Under the pieces are notes generated by a model that did not search any database, was not told the DNA's origin, and saw only the letters and a program-made list of their open reading frames with translations. Below, piece after piece: positions 1 to 10,900 of a DNA stretch of 64,000 bases (its first letter is position 1; each line of letters starts with the position of its first letter). The DNA is from Cucumis sativus. Lineage: Eukaryota > Streptophyta > Magnoliopsida > Cucurbitales > Cucurbitaceae. The stretch lies in contig NC_026655.2 in NCBI RefSeq assembly GCF_000004075.3, forward strand, positions 9,592,723 to 9,656,722. The letters run 5' to 3'. The translations under genes were made by a program, and so were the position numbers.

Positions 1-2660
1 AACCATTTAGGTTGGCCTTTTCCGTGCTGCCTCAGCCAATTTTGAAATGCTAGCACCAAACAATCCACTTGTGTTGGTGTAAACGTTATTTTAGTGTATA
101 TTCTTATTTACATTTTGTCGAACCTTCCATCGATAAAAATATCTTCTCCTGACCCCTGAAGAACAATCATGTCTCCATCATATACCTTATTCGATGTCCA
201 ATGCTCGTGCCATCGAGGAACCACCTACTAGAAAAAGCAAACTAGGAAGTCAAACACTGTAATATCACAACGTATTATTGCATATTGAATGGTCCATAAC
301 GGTAGGGAATGAGATGATAATATATCGTAAAAATAAGAAAGAGATTTAATTAACACGGACTGCTTACTTGCCACCAAGCAGGACCGGGCATTGAAAACTG
401 GAAGAAGTTTCGAGCACTATACAATAGAACGAGTTTTTCCAGGACCCATTGGCACATTGAGGGAGCAAATCCATTTATCGCCAAGTAAAGGAAGCTTTGT
501 GTCAATCTCCACTCTGAAGAAAAGTTTACATTGAAAGTTCAAACCTATAAGAAATTGTTTATAAGGGATTCGAAATGTTTAGCACTTAAACAAAAGGAAT
601 AGAATGTAGAAACAGTTGCCTATAAATTCAGTAGGGTGTTGCTATAGAACCTCTAGTTAGTTCTTACTATTCAATTCTCCTTTCCTTAAACCACACAACA
701 GTTAACTATCAGCCTTGACTTGCCTTCTTTCTTGAATGCGTAAGATGGAATGAGGATGTACATTCCAAAAAGCTCACCCAGTCCAAACCTACTTTGGCAA
801 TTAATAAATCCCGTGTACTCTTACTTGGAACACTTATTTCAGACTACTCCGTTATTCATTTCGTACCCCATGCTCATTGCATCTAACTTGGAGCTATGGT
901 TCAATTACCGTCCTCTCAGTATCCTCTCACCTCCATAACTGATGACACATTCCTTTTATCAAAGATGCACAGCAAATGCACTTGCAATTTTCCTAACATC
1001 AACGTTACCTTTCCTACCAAAGTTTTCTAATTTCTTTTTGCATTCCATTTCCTAGAGCTATAATTTCAAATGGCACATATTGTCTTTCTCGTAGAGGAAA
1101 TATTATAAAAATTCCGAAACCTAAAAGAGGTCAAATACACTCAAGTCTCAAGTCTCACGTGCTTGGGTTCCTCTGGTCACTTATTATTAACTACCGTTTC
1201 CAACTCTACAGTATTAATAGAAATACTTTGCTTCAAATATTAAAATTTTCTTAAGAATAATACTTACCTCCTCATACTAAAGTTATTAAAATTTGCATCC
1301 AGGAATGCTTCCAAAAAGAAAGAGTGAGAAATGATTTTTTTTTTCTTTTCCTTGCATGTATAACCCAAACTGACACTTGGTAGCGACTGAAGCTTATGCC
1401 CATGCCCACTTGGTCATACGTTAGGATCAAGGGGTAAAATAATCATTGAAAAGAAACTTTCTATGCATATGTTTGGGAAAAGCAAGTGAAATAGTTAGGT
1501 TGTTAGTAGTGAGATGTTTAAAAGGAAGACAGAGATGCAAGAGAAGGCAGGTCAAATTTGGGATAGAATTGAGAGAGATAGCTCACTGTCAATAAACTAT
1601 CATTCTGTCAGCCATTATACTAAGCTACCACAAATGTTTCGCTTAATGCATGAGGTACCTAATCACATCATAATTGCATAAGCATATCTATTGATATATA
1701 ATATCAGAGATGCAAGGGATGGTTCCAACAATCTTAAGCTATACATTATTCAAATGTGAATACAGCAGAAAAAGAGTGAAATCCTTACTTGTTGATATAG
1801 TAACAAGAGGAGCAATAAACTTGGCACAAATCCTTGGGTTACCCTTATTTGCTCCAGAAAATCCCCAGGACAGGAACCATTAGAATTCAACTTGAAAGGT
1901 AAAGGTTAAGCCCAGTCTCGCCTCCCTGTCACCTGTGAAGATGTTCCTTTTCAGAAGCAAGACATTGAGATGTTCAACAAAAAACAAATGTGACTTTCTA
2001 GACCAAGTTTACTACTGTACTCGAAGTACAGTACTGCCGTATCATCAGATTCAGGACTGTTCCTATCAAATGTTCTTGTTTCTTGAAAACACAATCTCTT
2101 CTAAATCATAGTAAATATTTAACAGCACCCAGCAGGTACCATTGAAGTTTTTTGGTTCTTTATATGTGACACATTTCTTTCACTAGGCATCCATCAGAAA
2201 CAGAAAGAACAGAAACACAAACAAGCATAACGATTCAATCAATAACTAAACCACTGGTGCATATTTCAAGTTTAATTGAAACAAGTTCATTGAAACAAGT
2301 TCTTTCACATTGGCCCTCCCTTACCTTGGTGATGAGCAAGATCTATGTGGGAAGGATCTGATACATTCTCCATTAGTGTATCATTACCATAAAATAGATC
2401 CCACCGAATCATAACTGATGAGAACTCAGGCATGTCAAAGTCATCAGGGAGCCTAGACAATAGCAGCGATAATGAAGGAATTATCTAATATTGCAGTTAA
2501 ATAATACATGAAAAGGTGAAGCTATTTGATGATTAATTCTGAATCAACTGCTTCGGAGGTGTGGTGACATTGGCTCTTTCCAAACCACTCTCATCGGGCC
2601 AAACAAAGAGGGAGGCCTTGAGACACCAGAGTAGGAACACTGGTGACACATGCTCTAGGT
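1..2660 (-). pseudogene. PTC52 pseudogene, left copy (truncated by window start)
   Basis: Reading down the minus strand, this is a decayed genomic copy of the intact PTC52 gene at 7913-13388, with introns still recognisable, so it arose by DNA-level duplication and not by retrotransposition. It starts inside exon 2 (about 2660-2545) and continues through exon 3 (about 2450-2324), exon 4 (1932-1789), exon 5 (513-368) and part of exon 6 (224-1); the rest lies outside the window. Lesions visible against the intact gene: an extra C in exon 2, exon 4 about 7 bases longer, a 14-base deletion in exon 5, and an extra G in exon 6. Each shifts the frame. Exon 1 with the transit peptide and the first Rieske cysteine pair is absent. 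It lies directly downstream of the H2B gene at 3449-3877 on the same strand. It is not expected to make an oxygenase. Confidence 0.85.
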
Positions 2661-3448
2661 GACTGATGAGCCCGAGAAGACAAAAGAGAATTGAAAAAGA
2701 AAAATCTAAACAAAAAGCCCTTAGATCTACCTAGCTTAAACTCAAAATCATCCAAAGGTGAAAAGAAATGGCCACAATGACCGAGCTTAACTTGTGGATT
2801 GATGGGACTGTGTTTATTGGTTGAAAATTCTCTAACTTGTTGGATTAACTCAGACATTACCCATGGATAAAAACAACTTTCACCACCAATCAATAAAATG
2901 AGGCTGGATTCAAGATTTATGCATATGAATTCAACACCCTGATCCCAATTAAAGATATCGAACAAAGAGACACAGAAACCATTATCCAAGAAATTGTAGA
3001 AACCCCACAATGAAAAATTCCATTAAAAACACAGAAATCTACTGTTTTGTACAATCATTTGCACAGGCATCTTCAAAACATAAATAAAAAAAGGATTCAC
3101 GCTAGAACATGAGCTAAGAGAAAAACTTTGAAACACATTCATCGGCACTGAATCAATGTCTTCTTCCTGTACCATTGAAAAGCAACAAACCTAAAATACT
3201 AATTGAAGTCAGATTCAATCTCAGGCATAAAAACTTGTTTATGTGAAATTATGGTCAATCTCCAGAGACCGTCAAGCAAACAATCAGAACGATGTGTACA
3301 GGATCAAGCAATTTGCAAAAGAATTCGGGTTATGTAAACCGATTTTCATTCATTCAATTCCAAAATATGCAACAAAAGGAAAAGAAATCCACGATCCAGA
3401 ACAAGTGATCCTGCTTTTTTACACGAGAAAACCCTAAAATCTATGAAT

Positions 3449-3877
3449 CTAAGAGCTAGTGAACTTGGTAACAGCCTTGGTACCCTCAGAGACAGCGTGT
3501 TTAGCCAGCTCACCAGGAAGAACAAGGCGCACCGCCGTTTGGATCTCCCGAGAGGTGATAGTCGGCTTCTTGTTGTAGCGAGCGAGCTTTGAGGATTCCT
3601 GAGCGAGCTTCTCGAAAATGTCGTTGATGAAGCTGTTCATAATCCCCATGGCTTTGCTAGAGATTCCGATGTCGGGATGTACTTGCTTGAGGACTTTGAA
3701 GATGTAGATCTTGTAAGTCTCAATGCTCTTCTTGGCTCTCTTCTTTTTCTTATCGGAGGCGTCTTTGGGAAGCTTCTTCTCGGCTCGTGGCTTCTTCTCT
3801 GCCGGAGCTTTCTCGGCCTTCTTCTCCTCCGCCGCTGGCTTCTTCTCAGCGGGCTTCTTCTCAGCCTTTGGCGCCAT
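3449..3877 (-). CDS. H2B: Histone H2B (left copy)
   Basis: Intronless 142-residue core histone H2B, which pairs with H2A in the nucleosome. The N-terminal tail (residues 1 to about 50) is made of Lys/Ala/Glu/Pro repeats such as [11 protein letters not shown], typical of plant H2B. The histone fold follows, with the blocks [34 protein letters not shown] and the C-terminal AVTKFTSS holding the conserved ubiquitinated lysine. The protein differs from the second copy at 21302-21730 at only one position I can see: residue 24 is Ala here and Thr there. The start is the ATG in GCAATGGCG context. Upstream on the minus strand are a TATA box (3968-3975) and a plant histone type I promoter element (4016-4033), so S-phase expression is expected. 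A PTC52 pseudogene lies downstream. Confidence 0.97.
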   Translation of the reverse strand: MAPKAEKKPAEKKPAAEEKKAEKAPAEKKPRAEKKLPKDASDKKKKRAKKSIETYKIYIFKVLKQVHPDIGISSKAMGIMNSFINDIFEKLAQESSKLARYNKKPTITSREIQTAVRLVLPGELAKHAVSEGTKAVTKFTSS

Positions 3878-3967
3878 TGCTAAATATAACTAAGGAATTT
3901 GGAGGTTTTATCGAAGATGGGATTTCTTAGATGCGAGTAATGGATTACAATTTTAGGGGATTGTTTT

Positions 3968-3975
3968 TATTTATA
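3968..3975 (-). promoter_or_regulatory. TATA box of left H2B gene
   Basis: TATAAATA on the minus strand about 90 bases upstream of the H2B start codon. It sits at the same distance and in the same context as the TATA box of the right H2B copy. Confidence 0.7.
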
Positions 3976-4015
3976 GATGGGGACGGCACAAAGTTATTGG
4001 TAGGTTTTATTGAGA

Positions 4016-4033
4016 CACGGATCGGTGACGTGG
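4016..4033 (-). promoter_or_regulatory. Plant histone type I element (hexamer plus reversed octamer), left H2B
   Basis: Minus strand reads CCACGTCACCGATCCGTG. This matches the known plant histone type I element (CCACGTCANCGATCCGCG) except for one base in the reversed octamer. The ACGTCA hexamer binds bZIP factors in known histone promoters and drives meristem/S-phase expression. It is identical in the right copy. Confidence 0.75.
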
Positions 4034-4199
4034 ACGGTGAGGATTGGAGAACCGGTATCTAACGGCTGTGTTTAAATTAATGGCTTTGTTTTTGGGGACC
4101 GATTTGAATTTCAGGTTTGGGTCTTTACCATTTTGGTTTGCTCTACAAAATTTCGGTTTTCGCGGGTCTTTCTCATTATCAAAGCTTTAAAACTTAAAC

Positions 4200-7100
4200 A
4201 TCGCTCCTACAATTATTAAAGGATGCAAGTCAAAAATAGATTTGGGCCAAAACTATTAACAAAACCGAGTGGTTTTGGACAAAATTGTAGACTCTGACTT
4301 CGGTGAGGTGGTCATGTGAGTCTTACACCTTCTTTTTTTTCATTCATTATTTATATATTATACGTGACTCTCACGTCTTATTCTTTTTCATTATTTTATA
4401 TATATACTAATTCACATGCCCTCAGTTCTAAAAATAATTTTACTTATCCAGACATATCATCGTACATAACAAATTGAGTTCCATTTGATCCGCTTAATTC
4501 ATAGTATCCTCACCTGGAAACACGAACCGTATAGGTTTGTAGTCCCTTGACTCCTCTTCATAACTGGTACTCTTTCATCCTATGTAATATACACGAATAC
4601 CATATAATTATTATATATATACCTCTAGAACAAGTAATATACATGTGAATCATCAATACAGTAACACCTTACAATAGTTAATATTGAATATAAATTTGCA
4701 TCATCCATAATTATTAGATCGTGTTCATTTGATTTAATCTTTCTACTCCTTTATCCACCAATACATCTTTCACTTCTTCAAACCATTTTCGGCACCGCAT
4801 ATAAAGAACATTTTACAAAATTAACTACCATTTAACATATGTAAATCACAATGCATGTTAAATCAACACAGAGTAAGTTTTCGTTATATATATGTAAATC
4901 ATAAGCTCGAATTTTTGTTAATTTGAAACTCAATAAACCCTATAATATATCACATTTAAAATCTTCATAATTTTTTGTTTTCGTATTTAGTTTATCAATT
5001 TATCGAATATCTAAAATATACTCAATATACTATAATCTTCATATGTTTTGAAATATACAATACTAACCTCGAAATTTAGACCCAGATTATGTCAAAAATC
5101 TATTGTCTTTGCCGACTATCGAACTTCTTATTCTTCACCGTTGAAATCTCTCAAATTCATTAGTATAAACGGCGGCTTCTACGAACATAATGGAAAGAGT
5201 AGACCACCGTATCCAAAGAAGGAGAGTTTGAAGCGTTTTCGATTTCTTTCCAAAATCGTAACTCACGTTCTTTTTCATATATGTATATATATACATATTA
5301 TAATCAATTAAATAATAAAAATTGGTATATATGTAATTTGGGTTATACTTTTAAGTAATATATATGCCCAGTTAGGATATATGTGAAATTTATTAGAAAT
5401 TAGGGTCCATCATGTAATAACATATAACATTTTAGGTCATCTTAGTTAAAGACCTTTTGAGTTACTTAACTCGATCCACTTATAATGTTTAGAAACTTTA
5501 GTTACTTAACTCGATCCATTTACTTAACAACTATTTTTTTTTTTTTTTTTTTTTTTTTGTGATTATCATCGTTTGACTTCCAATTACCACTGTCGCCAAA
5601 TTTTAAAGTAACCATCTCCGACCACCTCAAACCAACATCTTCGATGATCATTGTCGAACTTCTATCAAAATCTCCACGGACAAATTATATATATATATAT
5701 ATATACAATTTAGTAGGTTACCATTCAAATAGATTTTTACCTAAAAACACTTTTTACAATTTTCAAACACACAAATGAAAATACACTTTCTAGAAAACAT
5801 TTCTTTTAAAGTCATTTTAAAGAGGCCCCAAATTACTTATATTATTATTTTTGCATCTTCATAAAATCTGTTGACTTTAGTTAGTTTTGAATAATATAAC
5901 AGTGTGCCCTACCCAACAAGTTGAGGTAGATTATTTAAATTAATACTATGGATTTTTATGGTTACTTTGGCTGTGGAATGCATTGATCATGTGACATTCA
6001 CTTTAGTTACTTGGTCCGCCAAGTAGTGGAAGATAAAATTTTAAAACGTAAGTCTAAAGACTTAATGAGATTTTATAAAATTCTTTTCACAATACCTTTT
6101 GATAGATCTTTTGTGCCAAATCATAAATTTCAACACAAATTAGTTTATCAATAAACACATGATTTCGCAAAATATATCGAAATGCATATAATCATTTTTA
6201 CAATAAAATCATATCAAATTGCAAATCAAATCAATATACATTTTGCACAAACACTCATTAAGTCACAATAATTCCTTTCGCCAAGGATCCCGAATTGTTC
6301 TCTACGTTTGGTCTCATTACCTTGCGTTTAGACTACTGTATCAACAACATCCGATAACATATAAATTCTTCCTTGTTGCTCAGGCCACCTAACACAATGT
6401 AGTCATTTTCTACATTGGCCAACTTCACTCCACCATGCAAGTATTTTCTACATGAATGCCTTTAACCTTATGTACACATCACAATCAGGTTATTCAAACG
6501 AAGCAACACTAATGGTTTGAACATCATTTTTTAATCAATATCATAGTCATTAAATCAAACTTTACTATTATAAAACGTGTTTGAAATAGAAAGAAAACAC
6601 CCACAAATACTTTTAAGAAAATATCACTCACAATACTTAGCCTTAGAACCATAAATATCTTATTATTCTTCTCTATCGCGAAAACAAAATAGCAACACTT
6701 CAACACTTCGAAATTTTCAAAAATCTCTCTTACTTAGTGACCCAAATCTGTTATGTATACAACTATTTAACCCAGATTAGTCATCCTCTAATTCTTGTCA
6801 AATTGCTAGTTTCTACTTATAACTTCATGCGTGTAAAGTTAATATTTATCTTAGTCATGCTTAAATCCTTAATATTACACGTTAACCCATGTCAAATTAT
6901 ATTTGACATTTTCTCGCCAAACCTTTCCTATCGTCTAATTCCATTTCGCGAATAACTTTGACCGCTTAACATAACTTTTGAAGGTATTAACATGTAACTC
7001 TTTTCTCTGACTACCCAACTGTCTCGTGGAGACTCTTTCTCAGGTAAACACCTAAACTTCATATGTCTTATCGCAAATCCTTTTTTTCTTAAAACTTCCT

Positions 7101-7690
7101 CGCAAACTATCATCTTAATCGCGTTGACTGACTAAAACACCTTTGTCTAAATCGCTAAAATCGAACACTTTGGCAAAATTTTCTTCTTATGCTTAAATTA
7201 TAAGCAGGTCTCACAATCCCTCACTCCTTTCGACAAAGAATTACAAATTCGAAGCTACAACGTCACATCCCTCATTATTGCTCTAACACTATTCTTTTAA
7301 AAGAAAAAGCACATATTTGTTTAGTGAAAAAAACAATCCATCCATCAAACCCACATGTCTAACGCTCGAATGACTTCTCAAATCTCTTTGGTGAAAACCT
7401 CTTAGCCAACAACCATCACAAAGCCACAAGTAGAGAAAAAAAATCCTTTGAACTCCTTTTTAAACTTCTATATTTCTCTTTAAATTTAACTTATCTAAAA
7501 AAAAAAAAAAGAATATTATAGATAATTAAAAATATTTAATACAATAACTACAAGAATGAGTTAGAAAATTTGAAGTCATAAAAAAGAACTTTGGACAAGT
7601 TAATTTCAATAAAGAGAAAAAATAAAACTGAATTTCTCTATTCAAATCTCATTTGTCACGTTTTCTCAAATTATGTGGACATGATTCATC
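4200..7690. other. AT-rich intergenic spacer without a recognised gene
   Basis: Between the left H2B promoter and PTC52 I see no convincing coding region. The stretch contains a poly-T run (about 5527-5559) and an AT dinucleotide tract (about 5688-5705). An open frame of 87 codons at 5048-5311 has no recognisable domain and was not called. The block at 6740-7000 weakly resembles 28740-28860, suggesting a shared degenerate repeat. The proximal PTC52 promoter should lie at the right-hand end. Confidence 0.5.
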
Positions 7691-7912
7691 CATGGCGGAA
7701 AACCCTGTTTGAACCCTTTGAATCCTCTCTCCAATTCCTGCTGGCCCAGACGCCATTGGTTTCTTCCCATTCACTTTCCTTCTAGAACACACTCCTACCA
7801 ATTTCTTCTTCAAACGTGTACGCAACATCTCCTAATTTCATCTACACTTTTTGTTATATTTCATTTCATTCTCTGTCTTCGTTTTTTAATTACCTTCACT
7901 GTTTTTTCTTTA

Positions 7913-10900
7913 ATGGCTCTTTCCATCTCTACATCTCTTTTTTCTTCTACTCTTATTACATCCTCCTTATATGATGTAAAATCTCTCAGAATAGTTCCTT
8001 CTTTAATCGCTGTGGATCGGGACCCTAATTTTCGGTTGAGGAAATTCTGCGGTAGGGCATCGGGTATCAGCCCTGTTCGAGTTGCTGCTCCTCCAACGCC
8101 GCCATCGACGGTGGATTCTGAGAATTCTGAGGTGGTGGAATCGGATGAAGTGGAAGTGGATGAATCGGGGAATGAGGGTTCGTCTACGCCATTTTCTTGG
8201 AGGGATAATTGGTACCCTGTTTCCTTGATTGAAGACTTGGACCCTGCTTTGCCAACTCCGTTTCAACTTTTGGGAAGAGATATTGTTATTTGGTTTGATA
8301 AATCAAGAGGCGAGTGGGTTGCTTTTGATGATAGATGCCCTCATCGGCTTGCTCCTTTGTCTGTAAGCTTCCTGACTTGTTTGATAAAATGGGAAATTTT
8401 GAAAAATGTTATGCAAATCGTTTTCATTGGGTTCGTCCTTGAAATTGGTTTTTGATATAGGAAAGAAGTAAAGCAAGTTAGGGGTTGATAATGTGAGTGC
8501 ATTCTGGCTATCTAGCTCCAATAAATATTTGTGTAAAGTTGGAATCTTCTAGTCTCTCTGGTGAACTTGAGCGAAGCAGTGGGTTTCTGTTAGTGAAAAG
8601 AACTATCCAATTGATGCTCTTGCAAATCCTTTTTGCCAAACATCTAAAACTTGCCAATTCTAATTTATGAAACTAGCTGAAAAAATGGCATCTATATGAG
8701 CCAAGAACCAAGAGATCTCAAACCCCCACCCCCAAGTTGTACAAAAAGGAAAAAAAAAAGCTGAAGAAAAACAACTTAAAAGTTAGTACTCAAACGACCT
8801 CAACTATGAATCCTAAATCTAGTCACACAAAAAAAAAGGGTAATTTCTGCTAGCTTGTTTTAGCTATAAGTTTTTAATTGTAACTTGAAAAATGCATCGA
8901 ACAAATTGAAGTCTAGTTTCTAAACCCTAAACTTCAAACAATCCACCTTAAAATTCTAAACTGTTACCACCCTTAGATTATAACATTGTTACACATGCTA
9001 CTTATAGGCTAGCATTAAACTTGTACAATTGTTGCAATGAAACCCAACCACTTACAAAGCTTTTATTTCTTTTAAAAAGAAATTGCAAAAAAGTCCAAGC
9101 CCATGAGAGATGGAGGAATCCCTCTTATAGAAGAGACTCCAAATATACAAAATAGAATCTATGAAATAGTTGCCCCTTGTCGCTTTGATTCAAAAAAGAA
9201 AAAGAATCTATAGAACAGTTACCAAAGGTCTTTGAAATTGAAGCGCAAAGAGAAAAATGATGTCTAACAAGGGACCCTCCAATGACCTAAAACCAGTCAC
9301 AAAGTTCTAAGGATGGAAAAGATTGAGATTGTAGTTGCAAGTGTACAACTCCTATGGCTCAATACTGCTTCTTGCGAAGTTTTTCTCAAAAAAAGAAAAA
9401 AAGATGCCGTGTTACGATTGAGCCGTTCCTCCTCCATCGGCTATTTAGTGAAAAAGGGTGGCTTTTGTGGCTTGCTGGGGTGTGTGCTGTGATTTTGGAT
9501 GCTTGGGGGGAAAGGAATGATCGAGTGTTTCATGGTAGAGAGAGGGACTATAGCGATGTTTGGGCTTTGATTAGATTTCATGTGATCCTATGGGCTTTAG
9601 TTTTGAAGATATTTTGTAAGTATTCCTTAGGATGCATTATAATTAGTTGAAACCCCTTTTTATAGATGAGGTGCTTTGTTGGGCAGAGTTTTTTGTATGC
9701 TCTTGTATTTATTCATTTTTCTCTCAATGAACGTTGTTGTTTCTAAAAAAAATTAAAGGATAAAAGGAGATGAGTACTCTGATGAATTCTTTCTTGCTTT
9801 GATTAAATGATATGATTTTTTAGGAAGGGCGAATAGATGAAGGTGGAAATTTGCAATGCTCATACCATGGATGGTCCTTTGATGGGTGTGGATCTTGTGT
9901 TAAAATTCCCCAGGCGTCATCCGAAGGCCCAGAATCTCGGGCTCATCAGTCACCTAGAGCATGTGCTACAAGGTTTCCTACTCTGGTGTCTCAAGGCCTC
10001 CTCTTTGTTTGGCCAGATGAGAATGGTTGGGAAAGAGCCAACGCCACCACACCTCCAAGGTAGTTGATTCAGAATTAATCGTAAAATTGCTTCACCTTTC
10101 CATGTATTATTAACTGCAATATGGGATCATTCCTGCATTATCACTGCTATTGTCTAGGCTCCCTGATGACTTTGATAAGCCTGAGTTCTCATCAGTTACG
10201 ATTCAGCGGGATTTATTTTATGGTTATGATACACTAATGGAGAATGTATCAGATCCTTCCCACATAGATTTTGCTCATCACAAGGTAAGGGAGGGCCAAT
10301 GTGAAAGAACCTTTTTCAATTAAACTTAAAATTTGTATCAGTGGTTTAGTTCTTGATTGAATCATTATGCTCGTTTGTGTTTCTAAGCTCTTTCTGTTTC
10401 TGATAGATGGTTAATGAAAGTAATGTGTCACATAGAAAGAACCAAAAAACTTCAATGGTACCTGCTGGGTGCTGTTAAATATTTACTATGATTTAGAAGA
10501 GATTATGTTTCAAGAAACAAGAACATTTGATAGGAAAAGTCCTGATGGTATGGTAGTACTGTACTTCGTGTATACTAGTAAATTTGGTCTAGAAAATCAC
10601 ATTTGTTTTTTGTTCAACATCACATTGTCTTGCTTCTGAAAGAAACATTTTCACAGGTTACAGGGAGGCGGGATCGGGCAAAACCTTTACCTTTCAAGTT
10701 GGATACTAATGGTCCCTGGGGATTTTCTGGAGCAAATAAGGGTAACCCAAGGATTAGTGCCGAGTTTGTTGCTCCTTGTTACTATATCAACAAGTAAGGA
10801 TTTCTCTCTTTTTCCTGTGTTCGCACATTTGAATAATGCATAGCTTAAGATTGTTGGAACCATCCCTTACATCTCTGATATTATATATCAATAAATATGC

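Noticed and set aside
5048-5311. 87-codon open frame in the 4.2-7.7 kb spacer
   Set aside because: No homology I recognise and no promoter or splice context; retained only as a note on the spacer.
7709-7912. In-frame 68-codon extension of PTC52 upstream of the chosen start
   Set aside because: It starts at TTG with no ATG in frame, has no transit-peptide character, and the Ser-rich plastid signal begins at the ATG at 7913.
8003-8266. Minus-strand open frames overlapping PTC52, H2B and the LEA_2 genes (for example 8003-8266, 3677-3883, 39113-39313)
   Set aside because: They are antisense shadows of strongly coding sequence.
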